Assembly (NCBI RefSeq): GCF_038502225.1
Contig: NC_091311.1
Coordinates: 31,584,201 to 31,648,200, forward strand
Direction of reading: 5' to 3'
DNA: 64,000 nt
From: Cherax quadricarinatus
Lineage: Eukaryota > Arthropoda > Malacostraca > Decapoda > Parastacidae
The notes beneath the pieces were generated by a model. That model saw only the letters and a program-made list of their open reading frames with translations. It did no database searches and was not told the DNA's origin. How positions within the stretch are numbered: the stretch's first letter is position 1; every line of letters begins with the position of its first letter. Made by a program: the position numbers and the translations under genes. Positions 1 through 11,612 of this stretch are shown piece after piece.

Positions 1-44
<44 letters not shown>
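1..44. repeat. (GT)n microsatellite
   Basis: Uninterrupted GT dinucleotides from the window edge, so the array may extend further left. The 50 bases after it contain short self-complementary GACAGC/GCTGTC copies of no recognised function. Confidence 0.98.
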
Positions 45-47
<3 letters not shown>

Positions 48-364
48 CAGCCTGTACTGTCTGCACAGACAGCCCATGCTGTCTGCCAGCTTAGCTCATA
101 TTTCGCGCCACTAAGGTGCTGCCCTCTGTAGCCAGGCCTCTCGGTGGGCATGCCAGCCTGCCTGCCCTTGCCTCCGTCTCACACAATGGCCTAGCAGCAA
201 GACACAAGTACTCCCAGCTCTCTCTCGTGGGATGGCCCTGCCCGGGCCATGGGCACAAACACACAAGCCTGTGTACCCACCACGACTTAGCAATAAAGTA
301 AGAAGCCTCCGAAGACGTATATCATTAACCACCTGCTTACAGCCTACCAAATAACCTCGTTATA
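45..364. other. unassigned sequence
   Basis: About 320 bases of mixed composition between two GT arrays. Short open frames exist on both strands but show no recognisable domain. I see nothing to annotate beyond the small GACAGC inverted repeats near its left end. Confidence 0.6.
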
Positions 365-384
365 TGTGTGTGTGTGTGTGTGTA

Positions 385-416
<32 letters not shown>

Positions 417-429
417 TGTGTGTGTGTGT
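365..429. repeat. (GT)n microsatellite next to a LINE tail
   Basis: GT array with occasional TATG interruptions. It directly abuts the 3' terminal sequence of a LINE-A fragment, the same arrangement as at 17987, 43249 and 47385. Confidence 0.95.
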
Positions 430-474
430 ACTCACCTACTCAATTAGGATCGAGTCATAGCTCCTGGCCCCGCC
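429..474 (-). mobile_element. LINE-A 3' tail fragment
   Basis: Only about 45 bases remain, matching the terminal part of the LINE-A copies at 5987, 17987 and 43249: TACTCACCTA followed by the GAGTC...AGCTCCTGGCCCCGCC block. Read on the minus strand this is the last part of the 3' UTR plus the GTGAGTA terminal motif, and it runs straight into the (AC)n array. Confidence 0.75.
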
Positions 475-829
475 AGGTGCGTGTGTATGTGTGTTACGAC
501 TATGACTAACAATAAGCTCTTGTCGTTTTCTGTAAAGAAACGACAACGTGTATGGAAAACCAATAGCAAGTCTCTCCCTCTCATGTAGCAGCAGCATCAC
601 TGTAGTGAGCACAAGACGAGGAAGAAGCTTGGCACAGTGTAAACTATAAAACACTTGGAATTAGAACAACTGACACTTAGATGAAGCGAGTGCCTCTGCT
701 GTTTTGATAAAGTCCACTGAGCGAAATGTTGTATATAATCAAGACATCCACTGTGCATGCGAATGTATGTCCTTAACAAATAGCAGCCACTGTGTGGGTG
801 AAGTGTTGTAGTTAATAGTAACAAACATC
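475..829. other. unassigned sequence
   Basis: No recognisable domain or repeat family. Small ORFs on both strands lack motifs. Nothing to annotate. Confidence 0.55.
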
Positions 830-1021
830 GGCAGCAACAAAAGTAGTAACAACAGCTGCTACTGCTGCTCCATCAGCAGCAGAAATAAGAACAATATCAG
901 CAGCAGTAGCAAAAGTGTCAGCAGCAAAAGCGGCTGAGTCAGAAGCAGCAACAAGAACAGTAGCAGCAGCAGTAGTAGCAGGAGCAACAACAGCAGATGC
1001 AACATTAGCATCATTGTATTA

Positions 1022-1063
<42 letters not shown>

Positions 1064-1071
1064 TATTATTT
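830..1071. repeat. AGC/AAC-rich stretch and (ATT)n array
   Basis: Imperfect CAG/CAA/TAG triplets to about 1010, followed by a pure (ATT)n run from 1017 to 1071. The open frames across it encode low-complexity alanine or serine runs in any frame, so coding is not supported. (ATT)n is also the tail of the SINE-like repeats at 25765 and 57338, so this could be the remains of one. Confidence 0.85.
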
Positions 1072-1269
1072 TCCCTTTGAGCACTAATCCCTCATGGATC
1101 ACACAGTTCTTTTTCAATGAGATTTAATCAGACTTGATCCCATATATGTATATTATGTCCAGACAATTTATACACTGAGCAGTTCTCAGCTATTTCTTTT
1201 ATGACTGGTTACCTACAGTCATTCAAAATCCCCACAACTCATCACATGGAGGTGGCTGTTCTCCGAGTA

Positions 1270-1448
1270 CCAGCAGTAACAACAGCAAAAGTAATAACAA
1301 CAACAACGGTTCCACCAACAAAACCAGCAAGTACAATAGCAACAGCAGCATCAACAGCAGCTTCAGCAGAAGCAACAACAACAACAGCAACAACCGCAGC
1401 AGAAGCAGCAGCAACAGCGGCAGCAGCAGCAGCAGCAACGGCGGCGGC

Positions 1449-1485
<37 letters not shown>

Positions 1486-1520
1486 GCGGCGGCGGCGGCG
1501 GCGGCGACGGCGGCAGCTGC
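1270..1520. repeat. CAG/CGG triplet repeat
   Basis: Mixed CAA, CAG and GCA triplets that become pure CAG and then CGG over the last 90 bases. All three frames stay open through it on at least one strand, giving poly-Ala, poly-Leu or poly-Arg/Cys. That is expected of the repeat and is not evidence of a gene. Confidence 0.93.
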
Positions 1521-1570
1521 AAACCCAAGTCGGATTGAACAAATATTTGCTTTTCATAGCAGTGTGTGAA

Positions 1571-3106
1571 GAGCGTCAACGCGAGCTGAACGAGCAATAA
1601 CTAGCTTGTTTGAGATGCTTTGAGAATGTCTGATGGCGACCAGGGCCTGCGGGTTTAGCACTGGGGAACGGCAGGGTGTAGAATTGGTGCTACTGGGGGT
1701 ATGGGAGCCAAACTGGGGTGGGGAGGGGAAGAAGTGCTGAGGGCGTGGCTAGTGGATGCTGAGGAGGATGGGATGGTGTGTTGGGGAAAGGGTTGGTGCT
1801 GGGAGTGGTGTTGGCTGGCGGGATCGAGGTGGTTATCATGGGCGAGAAGAGTGTGCTGGTGATGAGTGATGAGTATAGCTTGTGGGAAGGAAAGGTTTGG
1901 TCTGGGAGGTGCAGAGGGGTTAGTCAGGTATCCCCGAATGGGTACCTAAATATGATAGCCTGAGTTTTTTTTTTTTTTTAGCTTCCTCCAACGTTCTAGT
2001 TTAAAACTTGAGAACGACTCTCCCAATCGGTTTCAAATTTTCAAAGCTGGTGTTCTGTAACTTGAGAAAGGTTCACGCAACCATTGGTATATGGAAACAC
2101 CCTAATGAACAATTTTATTTAGACTTTTCCCGGCTTTAGTTTCCATATATCTTCGGACAACACCTTCTGGTAAGATTCAGTCCTTCGTCCCTGTGTATTC
2201 TACAGAAAAAGAGTGGAAGTGTGTAGGTATCGATTCACTTATTTTATATTTAATAATGGTGGGACTTTTCCTTGAAATAAATTGAGTATGGCCATCTGAG
2301 CAGTTTCAGTGTTCAGTGGATGATACAGCCTGTGCACACAACGGCACCCAAAAAAGTTTAAGCAGAGTAGGTCCAAAAAATTACTAACATAGTTACTAAG
2401 TTTGGAAACATTGTATACCAAGCAATAACTGGCTGGGAAACAATCGTGGGAGCTGCTGCAAGGAAAATTTGCTTTGATTTAAGGTTTTGTAAATTTTAAT
2501 TTACTAAAATTATTGAAAAATAAAATAACTGTAGAATGCCTGTTTTAGTCAGCTTGAGACACTAAATGCTGTAGTACTTTCCCTGGAGTAATTTATTTGG
2601 ATTGATCTCGGGCTCTGTAGGTTCCACTTTGCAATTCTTGTTGAAGACAGAGGGATATCAGTTTCCATGTGATACCTTGTCAATACCTTTTCTATTTTTT
2701 CGGATCTTCAGTGCTGGTATAAAACTGCAATAGAATTTATGCCGCAGCCTGCGCTGTTTCTTAGCCTGCATTTAGGCAGAGGGGCTGAGCGTAGGATCAC
2801 TGAGGTAGCAGAAACTGGGCTTATGTGATACGGACATGCCTTCCTCGGATCATTGAGGTAAAGAGGGCTCGGCGTAAGTGTTACAGGGATGCCATTATCG
2901 GCTTGCGCAGCGATTGCAGCACATCTAATTTATATAAAAAAAATAATATAGCCCTTCTGTGGATGAAATGTGCTAAAATAAAGTTCTCCGTTTATAGTAT
3001 TTTTGAATTCCCACCACCAAATAGACAAACTGGCGTAACATAGGCAAGGGAATAATTGTTATGCAAATGACTTCCATATAGATCACTGGACTGTTTTATA
3101 GTTAGG
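1571..3106. other. unassigned 1.5-kb stretch
   Basis: G-rich in its first 350 bases, then AT-rich. It contains a T13 run near 1966 and no long ORF. I see no domain, tRNA-like box or repeat family shared with the rest of the window. It may be unique sequence or a repeat present only once here. Confidence 0.5.
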
Positions 3107-3430
3107 TGAATTAGACACATGTGCAACTCTTGGGTATCTTTATTGAGGAAACTTTTCACCACACAGTGGCTTCATCAGTCCATACAAAGGAGAAATTTGA
3201 ATAACAGGAGGAGAATGAGGTAATCAGTCCCTCAGCCTTGAGTCGATGTGGTCAGTCCATCAATCTTGATGGATTGATGGACTGACCACATCGACTCAAG
3301 GCTGAGGGACTGATAACCTCATTCTCCTCCTGTTCTTCAAATTTCTCCTTTGTATGGACTGATGAAGCCACTGTGTGGCGAAACGTTTCCTCAATAAAGA
3401 TACCCAAGAGTTGCACATGTGTCTAATTCA
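3107..3430. mobile_element. palindromic Penelope-type terminal repeat with two hammerhead-like motifs
   Basis: Two arms of about 160 bases (3107-3267 and 3274-3430) are near-perfect reverse complements around a 6-base centre. The right arm read forward holds CTGATGA, a GCCAC-TGT-GTGGC hairpin, GAAA and ACGTT. This is the hammerhead core order of core 1, stem II, GAAA, stem III and cleavage triplet. The left arm carries the same motif on the minus strand with GTGGT and GAAAAG changes. Related arms occur at 14430, 25677, 60453 and 61229. Assignment to Penelope-like termini rests on the known occurrence of hammerheads in those elements and on the similar motif in the GIY-YIG element at 52830. 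Confidence 0.75.
3345..3400 (+). ncRNA. candidate type I hammerhead ribozyme
   Basis: Core CTGATGA is at 3359-3365 and stem II pairs 3367-3371 with 3375-3379. GAAA is at 3380-3383. Stem III is a minimal AC/GU pair set (3383-3386). The residue at the cleavage position would be U3387. Stem I pairs GGA (3356-3358) with TCC (3388-3390), and beyond an internal loop CTTTGT (3348-3353) pairs with ATAAAG (3394-3399). One extra A (3366) lies between the core and stem II relative to the textbook consensus, as in every other copy here. Such short stem III forms are thought to work as dimers. Activity is untested. Confidence 0.65.
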
Positions 3431-3842
3431 ACAACATGTCGGTTCTCTGAACCATTCATCTACAATAGTTAGGTAAACGCAGTATGGCTCAAAATAAACG
3501 GAATCGCCCAGACCTTAGCGAAAGTAAGCGGTCAGTCAATTATGGTGTGGTAACTCATTTAGGCAAACTTGGTCACTCAACATGCAAAGAGCAAACATAA
3601 CATTGTCTCGTATGTTTAAAACTATTCCAAGTAAAGAGTAAGAAAGACATCTATTTTTTCTAGATACTGGTCCTCCTGAAGCCAGTAATTGAAGGTATTT
3701 AGTATGAGACGGAGTATGCCTGACTAATATTAGGGAATCCTTGACTGAACACACGGTACGCACTATGTGTATGTATACATGTTTAGTGTTGTAATGTGAG
3801 AAAGAGAAAACTCTTGCAGAATACATATGTTAGAATCAACGC
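3431..3842. other. unassigned sequence
   Basis: About 410 bases with no recognised domain. The first 40 bases (TGTCGGTTCTCTGAACCATT) look like continuing sequence of the palindromic element, because a similar TTGTCGGTTTTAAACCATT follows the same junction at 14235. Confidence 0.5.
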
Positions 3843-3920
3843 ACACACACACACACACACACACACACTGCTCCTGCTCCTCCTCCTGCTGCTGTTGTTG
3901 CTGCTGCTGCTCCTCCTCAG
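3843..3920. repeat. (CA)n and CTG/CTC triplet repeat
   Basis: CA dinucleotides to about 3868 are followed by CTCCTGCTG-type triplets. The poly-Gln/Glu and poly-Cys/Val frames across it are repeat artefacts. Confidence 0.92.
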
Positions 3921-4799
3921 CCAAGGAACACCTCCACTCCATCACTCCCAAGACATATGCTGACCTGTAAACCATATCATCAGAATTAAATTGGAGAGGC
4001 TATAATTCAGGGAGGGGGAACGGTTGCGCCCTTCAATTGGGAAGTTTGCATGTTTAACACGAGGTAAATCTTACCTCAGTTTCTTCAAGATTTCAATTAT
4101 AATTGTCACTTCATAGGAGGAGAAGGGGGAGATAGAGTGGGGGGGGGGTTAGGTAGATTTTTATATGGGTTTTGTCTCCCAGTGAAACCTACGTTTTTTC
4201 CCCATACTTCAGGTGTTGTATGGCTCTTACGAGTTTAGCGCGTCTTTATGAATACAACACAAGTGTGGTATAAGGATAATAAGTTAGTTCAAATAGTTTG
4301 GAGAAAGTCTGGAGTAGTTTTAGCGCCTAGTGTTGCCTCCGGGATTTCGTTCTGGTAGTTTGCTAGTCATTTTGCTGAGACATTCTTGTGTCCTTGTGCA
4401 TCTCTTTGCTCTTACTTTTCGTCTGAAATCTTTCATACTCTACCAGGTTAAGAAATCATTATTTATAACCTCGTATTCTTATGTTTATTCTCGTACTTTT
4501 TATATTTTTCCTCGCATTCTTCACATGACTCCTCGTATTCATTCCATATCTCCTCGTATTCTTGATCTCTCTCCTAGTATTCTTTAAAAATCTCTTAAGA
4601 TTTTCTTTCCTCTATTCCCAATTTATTTATAAGTTTCTATATTTTAAAAATTCCCTCGTCTATAAATTTCTTTTTCAATTACTCATTTATTTACCATCAC
4701 GTAGTTTTTTATTTCTTTATTTACTCTAAAAAAACTTCTAGCATGTTTTTATAATTAGAAACTTTTTTTTTAAAACAAAACAAAATTCTATTTATGTAG
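3921..4799. other. AT-rich unassigned stretch
   Basis: No coding signal. Around 4500-4580 there is a loose tandem of TCCTCGTATTC-like units of roughly 25 bases. Homopolymer runs are common after 4700. Confidence 0.5.
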
Positions 4800-5060
4800 G
4801 TGTAGCTGCAGAAGTGTTGAGTCTCGGCTCCTGGCCTCTCTTTCCTGTTACTCACACACGGTCACACCACATTACTGGCCTCATTTACAGTTACATACCT
4901 GTTGCCGAACTTTGTGTTCCGTCTATTTTTGAAAATGCCTCATCCAGATTTTTCTACTTCTTGACGACCCTCATAACGAAGAACTTCCTGACATCCCTGT
5001 CTCATGTGCGTATATATAGCTTCCAGCTGTGACCACTCGTCCTTGGTACCCTCCTATCAA
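4800..5060 (-). pseudogene. decayed LINE RT C-terminal fragment
   Basis: The segment around 4930-5040 parallels, at diverged level, the LINE-A minus-strand region in which a run of ACTTCCTxACATCCCTGT precedes CAGCTTCCA. On the minus strand this gives a QLEAIYT-like stretch followed by a degraded VRKF-like stretch, matching the C-terminal end of the LINE-A product. It is heavily mutated with no continuous frame. An unrelated chance match is possible. Confidence 0.35.
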
Positions 5061-5986
5061 AACATCTCTCTCTATCTGCTCTGTCGAATACGTGAGTACC
5101 TTGTGCATGCTCTGTCGTATATTTGAGTTCATTGTGCCTTATCTATCGAATATTTGAATATCTTTTATCAACTCTGTCGACAGAATAGATAAACACATTT
5201 TGAATCTCCTCTGTCGAATAAGTGAGTACCTTGGGTATCGTAATTATACCATCTTTGGTTTTCTTCTCTTCAGGTGTTGTATGATTCAGTTACTTTAGTC
5301 TTCCTGGGTTGGTAACTATTTAAAGATCTGACTGCTGTAAGTACATGGGTCGAGCGTCCACCAGATCTGTCGCTCAGTGACTCACACAACTTTAGTTCCC
5401 CAAGAATTACAATACAATAGCTCAAGGACAAGAATTGTAGCGAATCTTTGAACGTTCAAGTTTCTGGATGTTAGGCAGGACACAGATGCAACTACCTACC
5501 TGGAGGAGTCTACCTGGAAGGTGACTAATGTGACATTTAATTTAGCCACGATAAACTCTCATTAATTGTATATGTGTCATTGTGCCTAACATTCTGTAAG
5601 TACTTCTACCATTATTGCTTTCTGGATATTGCTAAAGTGGACTTTTTACGCCTACATTTTACAGGAGACATGAAAAAAAAGACAACCACGTCTCATTCGT
5701 AGACTGTGTTTAATGTGTCCACCTTTACTATTGATAAATGAATGCAGACGAGATATCAAGTCAACATGTGCAAAGCTAATGAACGACATAACGAGTGATG
5801 GTGGTATATATGCAGTAATAAGCTATAGTTACAGCCTTACCGGACGCCCTGTGTCATAGCTTTATCGTGCGTCGTAAATTGAGTTATACTCTTGGGTTAC
5901 CTGAATCTTCATGTATTTTCCAGTTACTGTGTGTTGGTAATCAACTGATTTGAGGTTTCTTTCCCATTCCTGAGTTTTTTGGTGTG
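5061..5986. other. unassigned sequence
   Basis: Between 5080 and 5230 there are three loose copies of CTCTGTCGAATAxGTGAGTACCTTG about 65 bases apart, probably an old tandem duplication. No coding or RNA feature is seen in the rest. Confidence 0.5.
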
Positions 5987-6863
5987 TACTCACCTATTTG
6001 TACTCACCTATTTGTGGTTGCAGGGGTCGATTCACAGCTCCTGGCCCCGCCTCTTCGCTGATTGCTACTAGGTCCTCTCTCTCCCTGCCCCATGAGCTCT
6101 ATCATACCTCGCCTTAAAACTATGTATGGTTCCCGCCTCCACTACGTCACCCTCCAGGCTATTCCACGGCCTGACTACTCTATGACTGAAGAAATACTTC
6201 CTAACATCCCTTTGATTCATCTGAGTCTTCAACTTCCAATTGTGACCTCTTGTGTCTGTGTCCCTTCTCTGGAACATCCCGTCTTTGTCCACCTTGTCTA
6301 TTCCGCGCAGTATTTTATATGTCGTTATCATGTCTCCCCTGACCCTCCTGTCCTCCAGTGTCGTCAGGCCGATTTCCCTCAACCTTTCTTCGTAGGACAA
6401 TCCCCGTAGCTCTGGGACTAGTCTTGTTGCAAACCTTTGCACTTTCTCTAATTTCTTGACGTGCTTGGCTAGGTGTGGATTCCAAACTGGTGCTGCATAC
6501 TCTAGTATGGGCCTGACGTAAATGGTATACAGAGTCTTAAACGAATCATTACTGAGGTATCGGAACGCTATCCGTAGGTTTGCCAGGCGCCCGTATGCTG
6601 CAGCAGTTATCTTATTGATGTGCGCCTCAGGAGATATGCTCGGTGTTATACTCACCCCCAGATCTTTTTCCTTGAGTGAGGTTTGCAGACTTTGGCCATC
6701 TAAACTATATTGTGTCTGCGGTCTTCTTTGCCCTTCCCCAATCTTCATGACTTTGCATTTGGCAGGATTAAATTCAAGGAGCCAGTTGCTGGACCAGGCT
6801 TGTAGCCTGTCCAGGTCTCTTTGTAGTCCTGCCTGATCCTCATCCGATTTGATTCTTCTCATT

Positions 6864-6864
<1 letters not shown>
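5987..6864 (-). mobile_element. LINE-A (CR1/Jockey-type non-LTR), 5'-truncated
   Basis: The 3' end is at 5987, where TACTCACCTA occurs twice in tandem before the CTCCTGGCCCCGCC block. The 5' end stops at 6864, just downstream of the RT catalytic box, next to a GT array. Other copies are at 429, 17987, 43249 and 47297. 5' truncation of this kind is the usual product of target-primed reverse transcription. Confidence 0.85.
6068..6862 (-). pseudogene. LINE-A RT thumb and C-terminal region
   Basis: 264 codons are open without interruption, starting just after the place where the F/Y-A-D-D catalytic box should be, so the polymerase is incomplete. Visible family features are LQAWSSNWLLEFNPAKCKVM, EYAAPVWNPHL, VQRFATRLVPEL, and the C-terminal NSLEGDVVEAGTIHSFK block that ends many CR1/Jockey-type ORF2 proteins. 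The intact frame despite truncation suggests a fairly young insertion. Confidence 0.85.
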
Positions 6865-6932
<68 letters not shown>

Positions 6933-6947
6933 CGTGTGCGTGTGTGG
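6865..6947. repeat. (GT)n microsatellite
   Basis: GT array at the 5' truncation point of the neighbouring LINE-A copy, with a TATACGTGTGCG variant at its right end. Confidence 0.95.
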
Positions 6948-7083
6948 TGGGGGGAAGGGGTAGTTTGGACTGTGTAATGGTCTGTTAGGTTTGATTTAGA
7001 GTCGCTCAGCCCTCCATTACTCCCTAATAATTACAACGATGACCCTGTTACCGCCTGCTGTTATACCTGTGTTATGGCGCTCC

Positions 7084-7124
<41 letters not shown>

Positions 7125-7374
7125 CCAAACACATTCACACACACACACACACGTACTCATATACAACAGGCCTAGTGTCTAATCGACATGTGCCTAGGAC
7201 AAAATGGTAACTAACACACACACACAGGGTTGCCAGATAGATCTCATAAAGCTCTTACTGGTGACCCAAGTTTCAACTTCTTTACACTTATAGTATACTG
7301 ACAAAGTAATTTGTTATTTTTGTGCTTATATGAATTGTGTTTATACAGCAATGACCATGAGTTGCCTAATAATA
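6948..7374. other. unassigned, with (CA)n at 7090-7153
   Basis: Contains CA arrays at about 7090-7121 and 7137-7152 and a short CACACA run at 7217. The rest has no recognisable content. Confidence 0.6.
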
Positions 7375-7560
7375 GCCGTAATTATCTGTAAAACGCGGTG
7401 TTCCGTAGCTCACTAGGGATCGAGTCTCGTTCCCCAGTACGGGTGGAAATGGTCAGCCATGTTTCCTTAAACCTGTTGGCCCAGTTCACCTAGCAGGAAA
7501 TAAGTACTTATATGTTAGTCAAGTGTTGTTGGTCGGCGAGTTAATAAGGCAGGGCTTATT
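7375..7560 (+). repeat. SINE-like fragment
   Basis: The part GTTCACCTAGCAGGAAATAAGTA...TGTTAGTCAAGTG parallels the body of the SINE at 25765-26086, where the minus strand reads AAATGGGTACCTGGGTGTTAGTCGATTGGTGTGGG. The head (GTAGCTCACTAGGGATCGAG) is tRNA-like but degenerate. Boundaries are uncertain. Confidence 0.5.
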
Positions 7561-7844
7561 GTATATGATACTTCGGTTCGTGTTCAGAAGTTTGTAAACG
7601 TCAGAAGATATGAATGGCGTTTTGCACTGAAGAGAAGCTGTTGAAGAGATTGTTACAAAGAGCATTAGTTTTTTGAGCAGCCTATTTGAAAAAAAATTTC
7701 TTTCATGTTTCTCCCATGCAATATTTTCCCCCGGTATTTTCCCAGTGGTTTTGAGTCTCCACAAAAGGGAGGTTTCCCTACCAACCTAACAACTCGACAC
7801 ACAAGCCGGCACACATCACACACGAGAGAGCTTATCACTGTGAT
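7561..7844. other. unassigned sequence
   Basis: AT-rich with no motif that I recognise. Confidence 0.5.
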
Positions 7845-7995
7845 TATTATTACATTTAAGAGTAAGCGCTGAGCCCGTACGGATCATACAGTGACTGAAA
7901 ATGTGAGGTAATCAGGTTCGCTCCAAATGAGGGAGATCAGCGCGAAATCCTTGGGGTCTAAAGTTATCCAAACACCTCCATTGATGGGACGAGAG
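7845..7995 (-). repeat. SINE-like repeat with (ATT)n tail, fragment
   Basis: ATTATTATTA leads into AAGCGCTGAGCCCGTACGGATCATACAGTGACTG. It matches the better copy at 57338-57560 (AAGCGCTAAAACCGCAGGGGCCATACAGTGCC). The (ATT)n side is read as the 3' tail of a minus-strand copy. Confidence 0.55.
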
Positions 7996-8318
7996 AAGAG
8001 GTAAAAAATGCACCTAAAGAAACCGAACTTGTCACAGGTCACTAACGAGGATCCTCAGTAAATATCTAGAGGTGTGAGAGCTAAATTACAGCCCAATATC
8101 GCTGAGATTCGCGCAGTGTGAAGGGCGTAAGCCAGTAAAACCCGTGGAAAACACTGACGATGAATTAAAAAGCGACACGAGTTCAAGGAGAGAAACTGCT
8201 ACCTAAGTACTGGTGTTGAATTATATGACTAGATGCGCCGATGGCAAAGATCAGAGAGGAAAGAGAAGGAATGACTAACTACGTAGTCCTAGACTGTCTA
8301 GGTGAAAAAAAAAAACAT
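7996..8318. other. unassigned sequence
   Basis: No coding or repeat signal recognised. Confidence 0.5.
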
Positions 8319-8390
8319 ACCACGGGCGGGATTTGAACCCGCGGTCAGAGTCTCAAAACTCCAGGCCGTCGCGTGAGTCCTGTCTAGGTG
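8319..8390 (-). repeat. tRNA-derived sequence (SINE head or tRNA relic)
   Basis: The minus strand has a perfect B-box-type T arm (CGGGTTCAAATCCCG), an anticodon-like stem GGAGT/ACTCT and a GCGACGGCC A-box-like stretch. A T11 run (the A11 of the plus strand at 8305-8315) follows as a possible Pol III terminator. The acceptor and D arms do not fold well and the anticodon-like loop is 6 rather than 7 bases, so a working tRNA is unlikely. Confidence 0.55.
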
Positions 8391-9302
<912 letters not shown>

Positions 9303-9412
9303 TCATATATTCATTTAACACCGGCCGTTTCCGACCAAGGCAGGGTGGCCCGAAAAAGAAAGACTTTCGTCATCAGTCACTCCATTACTGTCTTGCCAGA
9401 GGCGCACTTGCA

Positions 9413-9892
9413 CTAGTTATAAAACTGCAACTTTAACACCCCTCCTTTAAAGCGCAGACACTGTACTTCCCATCTCCAGGACTCAAGTTCGGCCTGCCAG
9501 TTTCCTTGAATCTCTTCATAAATATTACCCTGCTCACACTCCAACAGCACGTCAAGTCCTAGAAACCATTTGACTCCATTTGCTCCTAACACGCTCACGC
9601 ATGCTTGCTGGAAGTCCAAGCCCCTCGCACACGAAACTTCCTTTACCTCCTTCCTCCTACCTTTTATAGGCCGACCTCTTCTCCACCTTATATTTTGTTC
9701 CATCCTCTCTACATGTCCGAACCACCTCAACCACTCCTCCTCAGCCCTCTGGATAATACTTTTGGTAATCCCGCACCTCCTCCTAATTTCCAAACTACGA
9801 ATTCTTTGCATTATATTCAAACCACACATTGCCCTCAGACACGACATCTCCTCTGCCTCCAACCACCTCCTGTTGTAACATCCACCACCCAT
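9413..9892 (-). pseudogene. RTE-like RT C-terminal fragment
   Basis: The frame carries LRAMCGLNIMQRIRSLEIRRRCGI, then WLRWFGHVERM and RGRPIKGRRK, the C-terminal signature also seen at 51255-52745, 42230 and 63253. Relative to those copies a block before RWRRGRP is lost and the 3' end is read through. The rest of the RT in 9893-10720 is scattered over frames with several indels. Confidence 0.8.
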
Positions 9893-10745
9893 GCTTCACA
9901 TCTATATAAGAGTATTGGTATAACTATACTCTCATACATTAACTCTTTGCCTCCATGGACAAAGTTCTTTGTCTCCACAGACTCCTCAGTGCACCACTCA
10001 TCTTTTTCCCCTCGTCATTTCTATGACACATCCACTCCTAAATATCTGAATACATTCACCTCCTCCATACTCTTTCGATCTAACCTGATATCCAGTCTTA
10101 CGTTACCTAATTTATTTTATCCTCATCACTCATCCTCATATTCATTCCTATATTCACTTTCAATTTCTTCTTTCACATACCCTACCAAACTCATCCACCA
10201 ACTTCTGCAACCTCTTCAGAATCTCCCAAAAGCACAGTGTCATCAGCAAAGAGCAACTGTGACAATTCCCATTTTGTGTTAGATTCTTTATCTTTTAACC
10301 CCAAACCTCTTGCCAACACCCGAGCATTCACTTCACTTACAACCCCATCTATAAATGCATTTAACTATGGTGAGATCACACATCCTTGTATAGGGCCTAC
10401 TTTTACTGGGAAAGAATTTAACTCTCTCCTACATACTCTAACCTGAACCTCACTATCTTCGTAAAACTTTTCACTGCTTTCAATAACCTACCTCCTATTC
10501 CATTCATTTGCAACATCTGCCACATTGCCCCCCTATCTACCCTGTCAAATCCATAAATGCCATAAAAACCTCTTTACCCTCATCTTAATATTGTTCACCT
10601 ATATGTTTCACTGTAAACACTTGGTCTATACACCCCCTACCCTTCCTAAAGCCTCCTTGTTCATATATCCTACTCTCCGTCTTACTCTTAATTAATTCTT
10701 TCAATAATAACTCTACCATAACAATATACTCAGTTCACAACATAA

Positions 10746-11612
10746 TTGAGGTTCAGACATGTATGCGTGGAGCCCCAGACCGACATAATGAGACTAGTCA
10801 CGAGGGAGCATTCACCAAATTCAACTTCAATAACAAAAACAAAGTGGGACCAAGTAAACCAAGTCCTAACCGATATAAGCTGGGAAGATATACTAAGCAA
10901 CACAGACCCCAACTTATGCCTAGAACAGATTAACTCGGTGGCACTCGATGTATGCACAAGGCTTATTCCTCTAAGAAAAAGGAGGAGTAGATGTAAAATA
11001 GAAAGAGACAGGCGCTCCCTTTACAGGCGACGGAAAAGAATAACAGAGCGGCTAAAAGAGGTCAATATATCTGAAATGCGTAGGGAGACACTGGTCAGAG
11101 AAATAGCAAGCATCGAACTTAAGCTAAAAGAATCCTTTAGGAGTCAGGAATCGCGGGAAGAACTAAAAGCCATAAATGAAATCGAAAGAAACCCAAAGTA
11201 TTTCTTCTCCTATGCCAAATCAAAATCGAGAACAACGTCCAGTATTGGGCCCCTACTTAAACAAGATGGGTCCTACACAGATGACAGCAAGGAAATGAGT
11301 GAGCTACTCAAGTCCCAATATGACTCAGTTTTTAGCAAGCCGCTAACCAGACTGAGAGTCGAAGATCAAAATGAATTTTTTATGAGAGAGCCACAAAATT
11401 TGATTAACACAAGCCTATCCGATGTTATCCTGACGCCAAATGACTTCGAACAGGCGATAAATGACATGCCCATGCACTCTGCCCCAGGGCCAGACTCATG
11501 GAACTCTGTGTTCATCAAGAACTGCAAGAAGCCCCTATCACGAGCCTTTTCCATCCTGTGGAGAGGGAGCATGGACACGGGGGTCGTCCCACAGTTACTA
11601 AAAACAACATAG
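10746..11612 (+). pseudogene. LINE-C ORF2 upstream part (linker and RT start)
   Basis: 288 codons. The first half is a basic linker rich in Arg/Lys, typical of the region between endonuclease and RT. The end has SAPGPDSWNS, the RT fingers motif. A frameshift near 11605 moves the frame into the one used by the next ORF. Confidence 0.8.

Noticed and set aside
1201..1597. 122-124 codon frames on both strands (poly-Ala, poly-Leu, poly-Arg/Cys)
   Set aside because: They follow the CAG/CGG triplet array and are open in several frames. No flanking domain or start context supports coding.
3107..3430. Palindrome as a transcription terminator or a CRISPR-like repeat
   Set aside because: The arms are 160 bases, recur elsewhere with diverged sequence and carry hammerhead-like cores. 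There is no array of spacers and nothing prokaryotic in the window.
9605..10282. 225-codon plus-strand ORF
   Set aside because: It is the antisense of the RTE-like RT coding strand, which has the recognisable motifs. The Pro/Ser/Leu-rich translation is a shadow.
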